Assembly (NCBI GenBank): GCA_949293315.1
Contig: CASFCH010000063.1
Location: forward strand, 1-62,401
Direction: 5' to 3'
Source of the DNA: an uncultured Oscillospiraceae bacterium
GTDB taxonomy: Bacteria > Bacillota > Clostridia > Oscillospirales > Acutalibacteraceae
Length of the DNA stretch: 62,401 nucleotides
The translations under genes and the position numbers were made by a program. Positions 7,567 to 15,508 of the stretch are shown here, one piece after another. The stretch's first letter is position 1, and each line of letters begins with the position of its first letter. The notes below the pieces were generated by a model. It made no database searches. It saw only the letters and a list, made by a program, of their open reading frames with translations, and was not told the origin of the DNA.

Positions 7567-8634
7567 ATGGTCAACGAAGAATTTTTCCAGGCGGTCAAGC
7601 TGCTCGAGAGCGAAAAGGGCATCCCCGCAGACTATCTCTATGAGAAGATCCGGACGGCGATCGTCGTCGCTATCCGGCACGACTATAACGGCAAGGATAT
7701 CGTATTTTGTGATATCGACCCCGCGCACAATGAGCTGAAGGTATACGTGCGCAAGAACGTCGTGGAGGAGATTGAGGACGCGGATACCGACCTCACGGTG
7801 GACGCGGCAAAGCAGTATGATAAAAACGCCGTTGTGGGCGGCTTTGTCGATATCCCGCTGGAGACGCACGACCTCGGGCGCATCGCGGCCCAGACGGCCA
7901 AGCATGTCATCCGTCAGGGCATCCGCGAGGCGGAGCGCGGCAGCATCATGCAGGAGTTCCGCTCCAAGCAGCAGGAGATCGTCACCGCGCGCGTGGACCG
8001 GATCGATCCCGTGACGGGCAACGCCTCCCTGGAGATGGATAACTTCCAGGCGACGCTCATAAAGAATGAGCAGGTCCCCGGCGAGGAGCTGAGCGAGGGC
8101 CAGCTGATCAAGGTGTACATCGTCGAGGTGCGCGATTCCGACCGCGGGCCGCGCGTGATGATTTCCCGCACGCATCCCGGCATGATCCGCCGCCTGTTTG
8201 AAAACGAGGTGCCGGAGATCTACGACGGCACGGTGGAGATCAAATCCGTCGCCCGTGAAGCGGGCATGCGCTCCAAGATCGCCGTGAGCAGCCGCGACGA
8301 GAACGTCGATCCCATCGGCTCCTGCATCGGGCCGCACGGCTCCCGTGTGAACGCTGTGGTGGATGCGCTCGGCGGTGAGAAGATCGACGTCGTCAAATAC
8401 GATGAGAACCCGGCCGTATTCGTCGCCTCCGCACTGGCCCCGGCCACGGTGCTGGACGTGGATGTCGAGGAGGGGGAGAACGGCACTGTCTGCCACGTCA
8501 CCGTGCCGGACGGACAGCTCTCTCTGGCGATCGGCAACAAGGGGCAGAACGCCCGATTGGCCGCCAAGCTGACCGGCTGTAAAATCGATATCAGCCCGGA
8601 GAGCGGCTTTTATGAGGGGCCGGCCGAAAAATAA
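7567..8634 (+). CDS. nusA: Transcription elongation/termination factor NusA
   Basis: A 355-residue RNA polymerase-binding factor that controls pausing, termination and antitermination. The domain order is clear: N-terminal polymerase-binding domain (1 to about 125), S1 domain (about 134-200), KH1 with CIGPHGSRV (about 255) and KH2 with IGNKGQNARLA (about 325). It lacks the acidic C-terminal repeats of the E. coli protein, as usual in Firmicutes. It begins 5 bases after the rimP stop and belongs to the same transcript. Confidence 0.97.
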   Translation: MVNEEFFQAVKLLESEKGIPADYLYEKIRTAIVVAIRHDYNGKDIVFCDIDPAHNELKVYVRKNVVEEIEDADTDLTVDAAKQYDKNAVVGGFVDIPLETHDLGRIAAQTAKHVIRQGIREAERGSIMQEFRSKQQEIVTARVDRIDPVTGNASLEMDNFQATLIKNEQVPGEELSEGQLIKVYIVEVRDSDRGPRVMISRTHPGMIRRLFENEVPEIYDGTVEIKSVAREAGMRSKIAVSSRDENVDPIGSCIGPHGSRVNAVVDALGGEKIDVVKYDENPAVFVASALAPATVLDVDVEEGENGTVCHVTVPDGQLSLAIGNKGQNARLAAKLTGCKIDISPESGFYEGPAEK

Positions 8635-8675
8635 AAGCGGCCCACCGTCAACAGGGAAAGCGAGGGGATTCTTCC

Positions 8676-8948
8676 TTGGTACAGAAAAAGAAAATACCGC
8701 TGCGCAAGTGCTCCGGCTGCGGGGAGATGAAGCCCAAGAAAGAGCTGGTGCGCGTGGTGCGCAGTCCGCAGGGGGAAGTCTCTCTCGATCTGACGGGAAA
8801 GGCCCCGGGGCGCGGGGCCTACCTGTGCAGGAGCGCGGAATGCTTTGCGCGCGCGCGCAAGGCCAAACGCTTTGAGCGCTCGCTCGCGTGCGCCATCCCC
8901 GAAGAGGTATATGACCGCATGGAGGGGGAGATCCGGAAAAATGAGTGA
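8676..8948 (+). CDS. ylxR: YlxR/RnpM-family RNA-binding protein
   Basis: A 90-residue basic protein of the YlxR (DUF448) family. The family motif is clear: an N-terminal lysine-rich RKCSGCGEMKPKKELVRVV, then GRGAYLCRSAECF near residues 47-59. The B. subtilis member has been described as an RNase P modulator. The start is TTG at 8676, about nine bases after GAGGGG. Its stop overlaps the start of the next gene by 8 bases. Its position between nusA and infB is diagnostic. Confidence 0.9.
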   Translation: MVQKKKIPLRKCSGCGEMKPKKELVRVVRSPQGEVSLDLTGKAPGRGAYLCRSAECFARARKAKRFERSLACAIPEEVYDRMEGEIRKNE

Positions 8949-9255
8949 CGCATTTCTGAATCTGCTCGGTCTGGTGCGCAGGGCCTCCAGGCTCTCCCCC
9001 GGGCACGATGCGGCGCTTGCCGCCGTCCTCAGGCGGCGGGCCAGGCTGATCCTGCTCGCCTCCGACGCCTCCGAACGGCTCGTGCGCGAGTTTGTCCGGG
9101 CGGGAGAAGAGCGGATCCCCATACTCCGCCTGCCATATACGATGGATCAGATCGATCATGCGGCGGGCGTCAGGGCGGCGGTCCTGACAGTCGACGACGA
9201 GGGGTTTGCACGTAAGCTGCAAGAATTGAATAATCGGGAGGAAACCAGCCTATGA
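8941..9255 (+). CDS. ylxQ: L7Ae-type RNA-binding protein YlxQ
   Basis: A 104-residue protein of the L7Ae/L30e/S12e fold, whose members bind kink-turn RNAs. The N terminus ([20 protein letters not shown]) and the following [16 protein letters not shown] segment match YlxQ. The ATG at 8941 overlaps the ylxR stop, and a purine-rich GGAGGGGGAGA lies upstream. Its own stop overlaps infB by 4 bases. The exact role of YlxQ in vivo is not established. Confidence 0.88.
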   Translation: MSDAFLNLLGLVRRASRLSPGHDAALAAVLRRRARLILLASDASERLVREFVRAGEERIPILRLPYTMDQIDHAAGVRAAVLTVDDEGFARKLQELNNREETSL

Positions 9256-11579
9256 TGATAAAATACAGAGCGCACGAGGTCGCCAAGGATTTCGGCAAGC
9301 AGAGCAAGGAGATCCTGGAGATCCTGCACAGCCACACCGACTCCGAGAAAAAGGCGATGACCGCGCTGGACGAGGAGGAGCTGAACGTCATTTTTGACGT
9401 GGTCACGGCGACAGACGGCGCGGTGGACAGCTTTGACGAATACTTTAAGACCGCTCAGGCGCCCAGGGCGCAGAAGCAGCCCGCCGCAGCGGCGGAGAAG
9501 AAGGCCGCGTCCGGGGATGCAAAGCCGGCGGCCAAGGCGCAACAGCAAAAGCCGGAAAAGCCGGTGGTGATCCAGGCCCGTACCAAGGGCGAATTGCGCC
9601 ATGTCAACACGCGCGGCGGCGATGTGGAGCTGGATAAGTACAATGAGAAGTACGACCGGCTCGCCACGAGTTCCACCGGCGCGTCACGCCATAACTCGGA
9701 CCGCAACGTCAATAAGCAGAAGCTCAAGCAGAAGTCCCGCCAGTACCGCCGTCAGGGGGTGCGCCCCCATAAGCACGAGACGGAGGCGGAGCGCCTCAGG
9801 CGCATTGCGGCCGAGCGCGCCAAAAAGCCGCCGATCGAGATCACCGTGGGCGAGGAGATCACCGTGGGCGAGCTGGCCGCCAAGCTCAAGCGCACTGCGG
9901 CCGACGTTATTAAGAAGCTGTTCTCCCTCGGTGTGATGGCCTCTGTCAATGAGACGATCGACTTTGATACGGCGGCCATCGTCGCATCGGAGATGAACGC
10001 GAAGGTCAAGCGCGAGGTCGTCGTCACGATTGAGGACCGCATCATTGACGACAGCGTGGATGAGGAGAAGGATCTGGTCAAGCGCCCGCCCGTCGTGGTG
10101 GTCATGGGGCATGTCGATCACGGCAAGACCTCTCTGCTCGACGCCATCCGCAACACCAGCGTCACGGCCACGGAGGCCGGCGGCATCACGCAGCATATCG
10201 GCGCCTACCGTGTCCGGGCCAAGGGGGAGGACATCACCTTCCTGGATACGCCCGGCCATGCGGCATTTACCTCCATGCGCGCGCGCGGCGCACAGGCGAC
10301 GGATATCGCCGTGCTGGTCGTCGCGGCGGACGACGGCATCATGCCCCAGACCGTGGAGGCCATCAACCATGCCAAGGCGGCCAATGTCTCGATCATTGTG
10401 GCCATCAATAAGATGGATAAGCCGGGGGCAAACCCCGAGCATGTCAAGCAGCAGCTCACCGAGTATGATCTGGTCCCCGAGGAGTGGGGCGGCGATACGA
10501 TCTGCGTGCCCGTCTCCGCCAAGACGGGCGAGAATATCGACCAGCTGCTGGAGACGATCCTCCTTGTGGCGGAGGTCAAGGAGCTCAAAGCCAACCCGAA
10601 CCGCGCCGCGCGCGGCGTCGTGATCGAGGCCCGCCTTGACAAGGGGCGCGGCCCGGTGGCCACCTTCCTGGTGCAGAACGGCACGCTGAACGTCGGCGAT
10701 GTCGTCGTCGCGGGGAAGAGCGTGGGCAGGATCCGCGTGATGGCCAATGATAAGGGCGAGCGTGTCCAGCATGCAGGCCCGTCCGTCCCCGTGGAGGTCA
10801 TGGGCATGGACGAGGTGCCCGACGCGGGCGATATCTTTGACGCCGTCACGGATGAAAAGCTCGCGCGCGCGCTGGTGGAGCAGCGTAAGCAGACGGAGAA
10901 GGAGGAGCATTTCAACGCGATGCACCGCGTCACGCTCGACAACCTCTTCGACTCCATTCAGGAGGGCGAGCGCAAGGAGCTGAATATCATCGTCAAGGCG
11001 GATGTACAGGGTTCCGTAGAGGCCGTGCGGGAGAATTTGCTCAAGCTCTCCAACGATGAGGTCAAGGTCAATGTCATCCACGGCGCGGTCGGCGCTGTCA
11101 GCGAGTCCGACGTCATGCTGGCGAGTGCGTCCGGCGCGATCATCGTCGGGTTCAATGTACTGCCCAACGCCGTGGCCAAGGATATGGCGGAGCGCGACGG
11201 GGTGGATGTGCGCATGTACCGCGTGATCTACGATTGCATCGAGGAGATTCAGGCGGCCATCAAGGGCATGCTCGCCCCCAAGGTGCGCGAGCACCGCTAC
11301 GGCAGCGCAGAGGTCCGCCAGGTGTACAAAATTTCGGGCGTCGGCACGGTGGCCGGTTCCTATGTGCTCGACGGCAAGATCGTGCGCAATTCGCAGATCC
11401 GCGTCGTGCGCGACGGGGTTATCATCGCGGAGGACGCGATCGCGTCCCTCAAGCGCTTCAAGGACGACGCCAAAGAGGTCGCGTCCGGCTTTGAGTGCGG
11501 GATCGGTCTGGAAAAGTTCAACGATATCAAGGAGGGCGACGTTCTCGAGTCGTTCGCCATGGAGGAATACAGGGATTGA
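9252..11579 (+). CDS. infB: Translation initiation factor IF-2
   Basis: A 775-residue GTPase that brings initiator tRNA to the 30S subunit. It shows an N-terminal IF2N motif (about 5-25), an alanine/lysine-rich charged linker (about 75-180), a second IF2N domain (about 195-245), then the G domain with GHVDHGKT (about 286-293), DTPGH, NKMD and SAK motifs, followed by the beta-barrel and C-terminal tRNA-binding domains. The length is typical for Clostridia. The start ATG follows GGGAGG by ten bases; a second ATG is directly adjacent. Confidence 0.98.
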   Translation: MMIKYRAHEVAKDFGKQSKEILEILHSHTDSEKKAMTALDEEELNVIFDVVTATDGAVDSFDEYFKTAQAPRAQKQPAAAAEKKAASGDAKPAAKAQQQKPEKPVVIQARTKGELRHVNTRGGDVELDKYNEKYDRLATSSTGASRHNSDRNVNKQKLKQKSRQYRRQGVRPHKHETEAERLRRIAAERAKKPPIEITVGEEITVGELAAKLKRTAADVIKKLFSLGVMASVNETIDFDTAAIVASEMNAKVKREVVVTIEDRIIDDSVDEEKDLVKRPPVVVVMGHVDHGKTSLLDAIRNTSVTATEAGGITQHIGAYRVRAKGEDITFLDTPGHAAFTSMRARGAQATDIAVLVVAADDGIMPQTVEAINHAKAANVSIIVAINKMDKPGANPEHVKQQLTEYDLVPEEWGGDTICVPVSAKTGENIDQLLETILLVAEVKELKANPNRAARGVVIEARLDKGRGPVATFLVQNGTLNVGDVVVAGKSVGRIRVMANDKGERVQHAGPSVPVEVMGMDEVPDAGDIFDAVTDEKLARALVEQRKQTEKEEHFNAMHRVTLDNLFDSIQEGERKELNIIVKADVQGSVEAVRENLLKLSNDEVKVNVIHGAVGAVSESDVMLASASGAIIVGFNVLPNAVAKDMAERDGVDVRMYRVIYDCIEEIQAAIKGMLAPKVREHRYGSAEVRQVYKISGVGTVAGSYVLDGKIVRNSQIRVVRDGVIIAEDAIASLKRFKDDAKEVASGFECGIGLEKFNDIKEGDVLESFAMEEYRD

Positions 11580-11678
11580 CCGGCTGCGGGGTGCTCTGCC
11601 TGACGGGGCGCCCCGCCCTTTCCGTCCGCGGAGGGCGGCCATACCGGCCGGCGTGATGATTGAAGTGGAGGGATATCA

Positions 11679-12029
11679 ATGCCCAGCTATAAGAGCGCCC
11701 GCACGGCGGAGGACATCCACAGGGAGATAGCCGCCGTGCTCCGGGAACTGAAGGACCCGCGGGTGGCGGGCCGCATCCTGACGGTAGTCCGGGTGGATAT
11801 GAGTTCGGATCTGGAATTCGGTAAAGTGTATGTCAGCTCCCTGAATGGGCTGGAGGATGCGCGCGAGGCGGTCAAGGGGCTGCGCAGCGCGGCCGGATTT
11901 ATCAGCAGGGAGGTGTGCCGGCGGCTTCAGCTGCGGGCCCGCCCGACGCTGGAGTTTATTGCCGATGACTCCGTGGAGCGCGGCGCCCAGATTTTTAAAA
12001 AGCTCAATGAGCTCAGGGAGCAAGAGTGA
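11679..12029 (+). CDS. rbfA: 30S ribosome-binding factor RbfA
   Basis: A 116-residue KH-fold protein that binds immature 30S subunits and helps 16S rRNA 5' end maturation. The family features ELKDPRV near residue 24 and FGKVYVSSL near 49 are present, and the length is usual. It lies 99 bases after infB; that gap is GC-rich and could form small hairpins but has no T-run, so transcription probably continues. Confidence 0.95.
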   Translation: MPSYKSARTAEDIHREIAAVLRELKDPRVAGRILTVVRVDMSSDLEFGKVYVSSLNGLEDAREAVKGLRSAAGFISREVCRRLQLRARPTLEFIADDSVERGAQIFKKLNELREQE

Positions 12030-12059
12030 TTTCAGTTTCAGGCATGAGGGGGAACTAAC

Positions 12060-13010
12060 ATGGATATAGGCGTTTCCGAGACGGCGGCGCTCCTGCGTGA
12101 AAAGGACAATATTCTCATCCTGTCCCATGTCCATCCGGATGGGGACACGCTCGGCTCGGCCACGGCCCTGTGCCGTGCGCTTCAGGCGCTGGGCAAGCAC
12201 GCGCGCGTCTCCTGTGAGGACCGGATTCCGGCATCGTTCGACTATCTGTACCGCGGACTGGATCCGGTGGAATTCAAGCCCGATTTTTATGTGGCGGTGG
12301 ATGTCGCGGATAAAAAACTGCTCGGCGAGGAGTTTGCCCAGCGGTACGGGGAGCGCATCCTGCTGTGCGTGGATCACCACCCCTCCAACACCAGGTACGC
12401 CCAGTATACGCTGCTGGACCCAAAGGCGGCGGCCACCTGCGAGCTGATCGTCCGGCTGATCCGCGCTCTGGGCGTGGAGATGGACGCGGCCATGGCCGAC
12501 GGGATCTACACGGGCCTGACGACCGATACGGGCTGCTTCCGGTACGCCAATGTGACCAGCTATACGCACCGATACGCGGCGGACGCGATCGAGGCCGGCG
12601 CGCATGCGGCCCAGATCAATCGCGCTATGTTTGAAACGATGACGCGCACCTATATGGAGCTGGAACGTCTGGCGATGGACGGGATCCGCTTTTTCTTTGA
12701 CGGAAAGTGCGCGGTGATCACCCTTACGCAGGAGATGTACCGCAAAAGCGGATCGAGCGAGGAGGAGACGGACGGGATTGCAGCCATTCCGCGCCGGATC
12801 GAGGGTGTGGAGATCGGCATAACGCTCAAAGAGAAGAAAAACGGGAAGTTCAAGGTCTCCGTGCGCACAAACGATACGATCGATGCCTCCGCAGTCTGCC
12901 GGCTGATGAACGGCGGCGGCCACACCCGCGCGGCGGGCGGCGAGGTGGACGGCCCCGCGCAGGCCGCTGTACAGGCCGTGGTGGAAGCCGTATCACAATT
13001 TATCGGCTGA
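12060..13010 (+). CDS. nrnA: DHH-family phosphoesterase, NrnA-like oligoribonuclease/pAp phosphatase
   Basis: A 316-residue Mn-dependent phosphoesterase expected to degrade nanoRNAs and dephosphorylate pAp. The DHH domain has SHVHPDGDTLGS (about 22), a VDVADKK segment, the DHH-type motif VDHHPSN (about 107) and TTDTGCFRY. The C-terminal DHHA1 domain carries the GGGHTRAAGG motif (about 288). The order rbfA-nrnA-truB-ribF is conserved in many Firmicutes, which supports the assignment. Confidence 0.92.
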   Translation: MDIGVSETAALLREKDNILILSHVHPDGDTLGSATALCRALQALGKHARVSCEDRIPASFDYLYRGLDPVEFKPDFYVAVDVADKKLLGEEFAQRYGERILLCVDHHPSNTRYAQYTLLDPKAAATCELIVRLIRALGVEMDAAMADGIYTGLTTDTGCFRYANVTSYTHRYAADAIEAGAHAAQINRAMFETMTRTYMELERLAMDGIRFFFDGKCAVITLTQEMYRKSGSSEEETDGIAAIPRRIEGVEIGITLKEKKNGKFKVSVRTNDTIDASAVCRLMNGGGHTRAAGGEVDGPAQAAVQAVVEAVSQFIG

Positions 13011-13046
13011 TTTTTGCAGGATATTTGAAAGGAATTTATACGAGCT

Positions 13047-13952
13047 ATGGCGGGAATCATTTGTCTGGACAAGCCGGAGGGGATCACCTCGTCGAAGGCG
13101 CTTGCCCTTGTGCGGCGCTTGGCGGGGATGAAAAAGGCCGGGCACACCGGTACGCTGGACCCGATGGCGACCGGGGTGCTGCCCATCTTTCTGGGGCGGT
13201 CCACCCGCCTGATCGGCGTGCTCCCGCCCCGCGCGAAGGAATACCGGGCGCAGGTGTGCCTGGGCGTGACGACGGATACGCTCGATATTACCGGGCGCGT
13301 GCTGGAGCGTCGGGAGGCGCATGTGACACGGGAACAGCTCACACAGGCGTTGAATCATTTCGTCGGAGAGACGATGCAGACGCCGCCGATGTACTCGGCT
13401 GTATCCGTCAACGGGGTGCGGCTGTATGAACTCGCGCGCCAGGGCGTTGAGATCGAGCGCAGGCGCCGGAGGATCACGGTCTACGCCATCGCGGCGGAGG
13501 ACTTTGACGAACGGGAGCAGACATTCACGCTTACCGTCCGCTGCTCGGAGGGGACGTACATCCGCACCATCGCGGACGACCTGGGAAAAATGCTCGGCTG
13601 CGGGGCCTGCCTCAAGGCGCTCAGGCGGACATACAGCACGGGCTTTTCGCTCTCCGACTGCGTGACGCTTGAGACGCTTCAGATGCTCGCGGAGGATGGC
13701 CGTCTGGAAAAGTGCATCCTGCCGGAGGACCGCGCGTTTCAGGGATATGCGCCGCTGACCGTGGCGCGCACACAGGTGCGCCGCCTGCGCAACGGCGCGC
13801 CGCTGGCGCTCGAACGCATCGGACATCCAGGCCCGGGGACCTACCGCGTCTATGAGCGGGAGAGCGGCGCGTTCGTCGGCATCGGATATGCGGACGGGGC
13901 GGCAGGAGAGCTCCGGGGAAAATCTATTTTACCGGAGGGGGAGATGACTTGA
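13047..13952 (+). CDS. truB: tRNA pseudouridine(55) synthase TruB
   Basis: A 301-residue enzyme that makes pseudouridine 55 in the T-loop of tRNAs. The catalytic motif GHTGTLDPMATGVL places the active Asp at residue 38. The N-terminal GIICLDKPEGITS and the later YEL and GTYIRTIADDLG motifs are also present. The C-terminal region (about 215-301) holds a PUA-like domain. It ends in an overlap with ribF (TTGA), showing tight coupling. Confidence 0.96.
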   Translation: MAGIICLDKPEGITSSKALALVRRLAGMKKAGHTGTLDPMATGVLPIFLGRSTRLIGVLPPRAKEYRAQVCLGVTTDTLDITGRVLERREAHVTREQLTQALNHFVGETMQTPPMYSAVSVNGVRLYELARQGVEIERRRRRITVYAIAAEDFDEREQTFTLTVRCSEGTYIRTIADDLGKMLGCGACLKALRRTYSTGFSLSDCVTLETLQMLAEDGRLEKCILPEDRAFQGYAPLTVARTQVRRLRNGAPLALERIGHPGPGTYRVYERESGAFVGIGYADGAAGELRGKSILPEGEMT

Positions 13953-14881
13953 ATACGATTCACGGGATTGAAAATTTGAGCGGGATCGGGACGAGCGTCG
14001 CCCTCGGGAATTTTGACGGGCTCCACATCGGCCATATGCGCGTGCTGGAAAACGCCGTGACCGGCGCACAGGGGGCGGAACCCGTGGTGCTGATGTTTGA
14101 GGACCACCCGCGTAAGCTGCTCAGCGGAAGGATGCCGCCGCGCCTGATCACGCCCGGCCTGCGCACGCGGATGCTGCGCGAGGTGGGAATCAGGCGGGAG
14201 CTGTACATGGATTTTGCCCAGGTGCACGAAATGAGTCCCGCCGATTTTTTTGAGCGGCTGCTGATCGGGGAGCTCCGGGCGCGCGCTCTCTCCTGCGGCT
14301 ACAATTACCGCTTTGGCGCGCGGGGAGCCGGAGATGTGGCCCTGCTGCGGGAACTGTGTGCGGCACGCGGCGTGGCGCTGCATGTGGCGGACTGTGCGGA
14401 GTACGCCGGGGAGCCGGTCAGCTCTACCCGCATTCGGGCTGCGATTGCGGACGGCCGCGCGCGGGAGGCGTGCCGAATGCTCGGACACCCGTTCTCATAT
14501 GACTTTACCGTCGTCAGCGGGGACCGGCGCGGGCGGCTGCTCGGATTCCCGACGATCAACCAGTTTTTTCCGGAGGACTATGCCGTGCCGAAATTCGGCG
14601 TCTATGCGGCGCGCGCCTGGGTACACGGGCGGTACTATCCCGCCATGGCCAATATTGGCGTGCGCCCCACGATCGGGACGCAGTCCATGCGCAGCGAGAC
14701 GTGCATCCTCGGCTTTTCCGGCGATCTGTACGGCAAAAACGTGGAGGTCGGGCTGCTCGCCTATCTGCGGCCGGAGAAGAAGTTTGAGGGCCTGGAGGCG
14801 CTCGCGGCCCAGATGAACAGAGATGCGGAGGGCGCGCGTGCGGCCTTTGACGCGTTTCAGGCCGGCAGTGCCGGAAAGTGA
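13949..14881 (+). CDS. ribF: Bifunctional riboflavin kinase/FMN adenylyltransferase
   Basis: A 310-residue enzyme that converts riboflavin to FMN and then FAD. The N-terminal nucleotidyltransferase domain contains GNFDGLHIGH (about 21-30) and a YRFGARGAGD segment. The C-terminal flavokinase domain has GRLLGFPTIN (about 193) with the PTxN ATP/Mg site and the FxxYGKNVEV-type end. The start is TTG overlapping the truB stop. It is the last gene of the operon. Confidence 0.96.
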   Translation: MNTIHGIENLSGIGTSVALGNFDGLHIGHMRVLENAVTGAQGAEPVVLMFEDHPRKLLSGRMPPRLITPGLRTRMLREVGIRRELYMDFAQVHEMSPADFFERLLIGELRARALSCGYNYRFGARGAGDVALLRELCAARGVALHVADCAEYAGEPVSSTRIRAAIADGRAREACRMLGHPFSYDFTVVSGDRRGRLLGFPTINQFFPEDYAVPKFGVYAARAWVHGRYYPAMANIGVRPTIGTQSMRSETCILGFSGDLYGKNVEVGLLAYLRPEKKFEGLEALAAQMNRDAEGARAAFDAFQAGSAGK

Positions 14882-14889
14882 AAAAAATC

Positions 14890-14918
14890 TTTACTTTTTT
14901 CGGATCTTGTGATATACT
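14890..14918 (+). promoter_or_regulatory. Promoter of rpsO
   Basis: -35 TTTACT (14890-14895), a 17-bp spacer and -10 TATACT (14913-14918). It begins directly after the ribF stop and precedes a 120-base structured leader. Confidence 0.7.
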
Positions 14919-14950
14919 AATCAAGGTTATGGGCATCCATAGCCGGATAC

Positions 14951-15018
14951 CCGCCGCTCGGAGCAGGGCGTACGCCGCATCAGGCGGACTTCACCCTTAC
15001 CCTGCGCTGGGGGCGCGG
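14951..15018 (+). ncRNA. Structured rpsO leader, probable S15 autoregulatory element
   Basis: Nested pairing is visible: CCGCC (14951-14955) with the G-rich end near 15011-15018, GCAGGG (14963-14968) with CCCTGC (15000-15005), and an inner CGCC/GGCG hairpin (14973-14976 with 14983-14986, loop GCATCA). S15 represses its own mRNA through varied leader structures in several bacterial groups, so this is a plausible S15 site. It is an inference from position and folding only. Confidence 0.5.
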
Positions 15019-15043
15019 CAATATTTTAATGAGGTGAAAGTAA

Positions 15044-15307
15044 ATGACAGCACAGGAAAAAACCGAGATCATGAAGGCCTATGCGCTCCACGAGGGCGAC
15101 ACGGGCTCCCCGGAGGTCCAGATCGCCGTTCTCACGAAGCGGATCAACGATCTGACCGAGCACCTGAAGACGCACAAGAAGGATCACCACTCCCGCCGCG
15201 GCCTGCTGAAGATGGTCGGCCACAGGCGCAACCTGCTTGCGTATCTCCAGAAAATCGATATCGAGCGCTATCGTGCCATCATCGAGAAGCTCGGCATCCG
15301 TAAATAA
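15044..15307 (+). CDS. rpsO: 30S ribosomal protein S15
   Basis: An 87-residue protein that binds the three-way junction of 16S rRNA early in 30S assembly. The conserved DTGSPEVQ (about 19-26), [26 protein letters not shown] and RRNLLAYL segments are intact, and the length is canonical. A TGAGGTGA ribosome site precedes the ATG. The rpsO-pnp pairing is widely conserved. Confidence 0.98.
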   Translation: MTAQEKTEIMKAYALHEGDTGSPEVQIAVLTKRINDLTEHLKTHKKDHHSRRGLLKMVGHRRNLLAYLQKIDIERYRAIIEKLGIRK

Positions 15308-15318
15308 GCATGTCGATC

Positions 15319-15352
15319 GGGGGCAGGCGATAGGGTCTTATCGCCTGCCCCA
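15319..15352 (+). terminator. Strong hairpin after rpsO
   Basis: Thirteen-base stem GGGGCAGGCGATA (15320-15332) pairs with TATCGCCTGCCCC (about 15339-15351). No T-run follows, so it is probably a partial terminator or a 3'-end-protecting structure that lets some transcription proceed into pnp. Confidence 0.6.
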
Positions 15353-15405
15353 TCGTGTGTGCTTGAAGCCATCAAACGCTCCCCGGCAGGTTCGGGGGAG
15401 GCTTT

Positions 15406-15455
15406 TAGCAGTGAACCGATGGCCCGGCCGCGGACAGGCCATGGGTTTATTGCTA
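15406..15455 (+). ncRNA. Stem-loop in the pnp leader
   Basis: TAGCA, AACC and ATGGCC on the 5' side pair with GGCCAT, GGTT and TGCTA on the 3' side, giving an interrupted hairpin 50 bases long about 55 bases before the pnp start. In enterobacteria a leader hairpin is the site of RNase III and PNPase autoregulation. Whether this one works that way is unknown. Confidence 0.45.
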
Positions 15456-15508
15456 AGATCTCCGTCTGTTGCCTCGCCGGCGCGTGTAAAATAAAGTGAG
15501 GTAGTAAA

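Noticed and set aside
7318-9222. Long minus-strand open frame opposite nusA-ylxR-ylxQ
   Set aside because: Antisense shadow of well-recognised genes, with no start signal.
9684-11642. Long minus-strand open frame opposite infB
   Set aside because: It is rich in His, Arg and Asp as expected for antisense of a GC-rich gene. IF-2 on the plus strand is certain.
13900-13952. FMN riboswitch before ribF
   Set aside because: ribF overlaps truB directly, so no leader exists.
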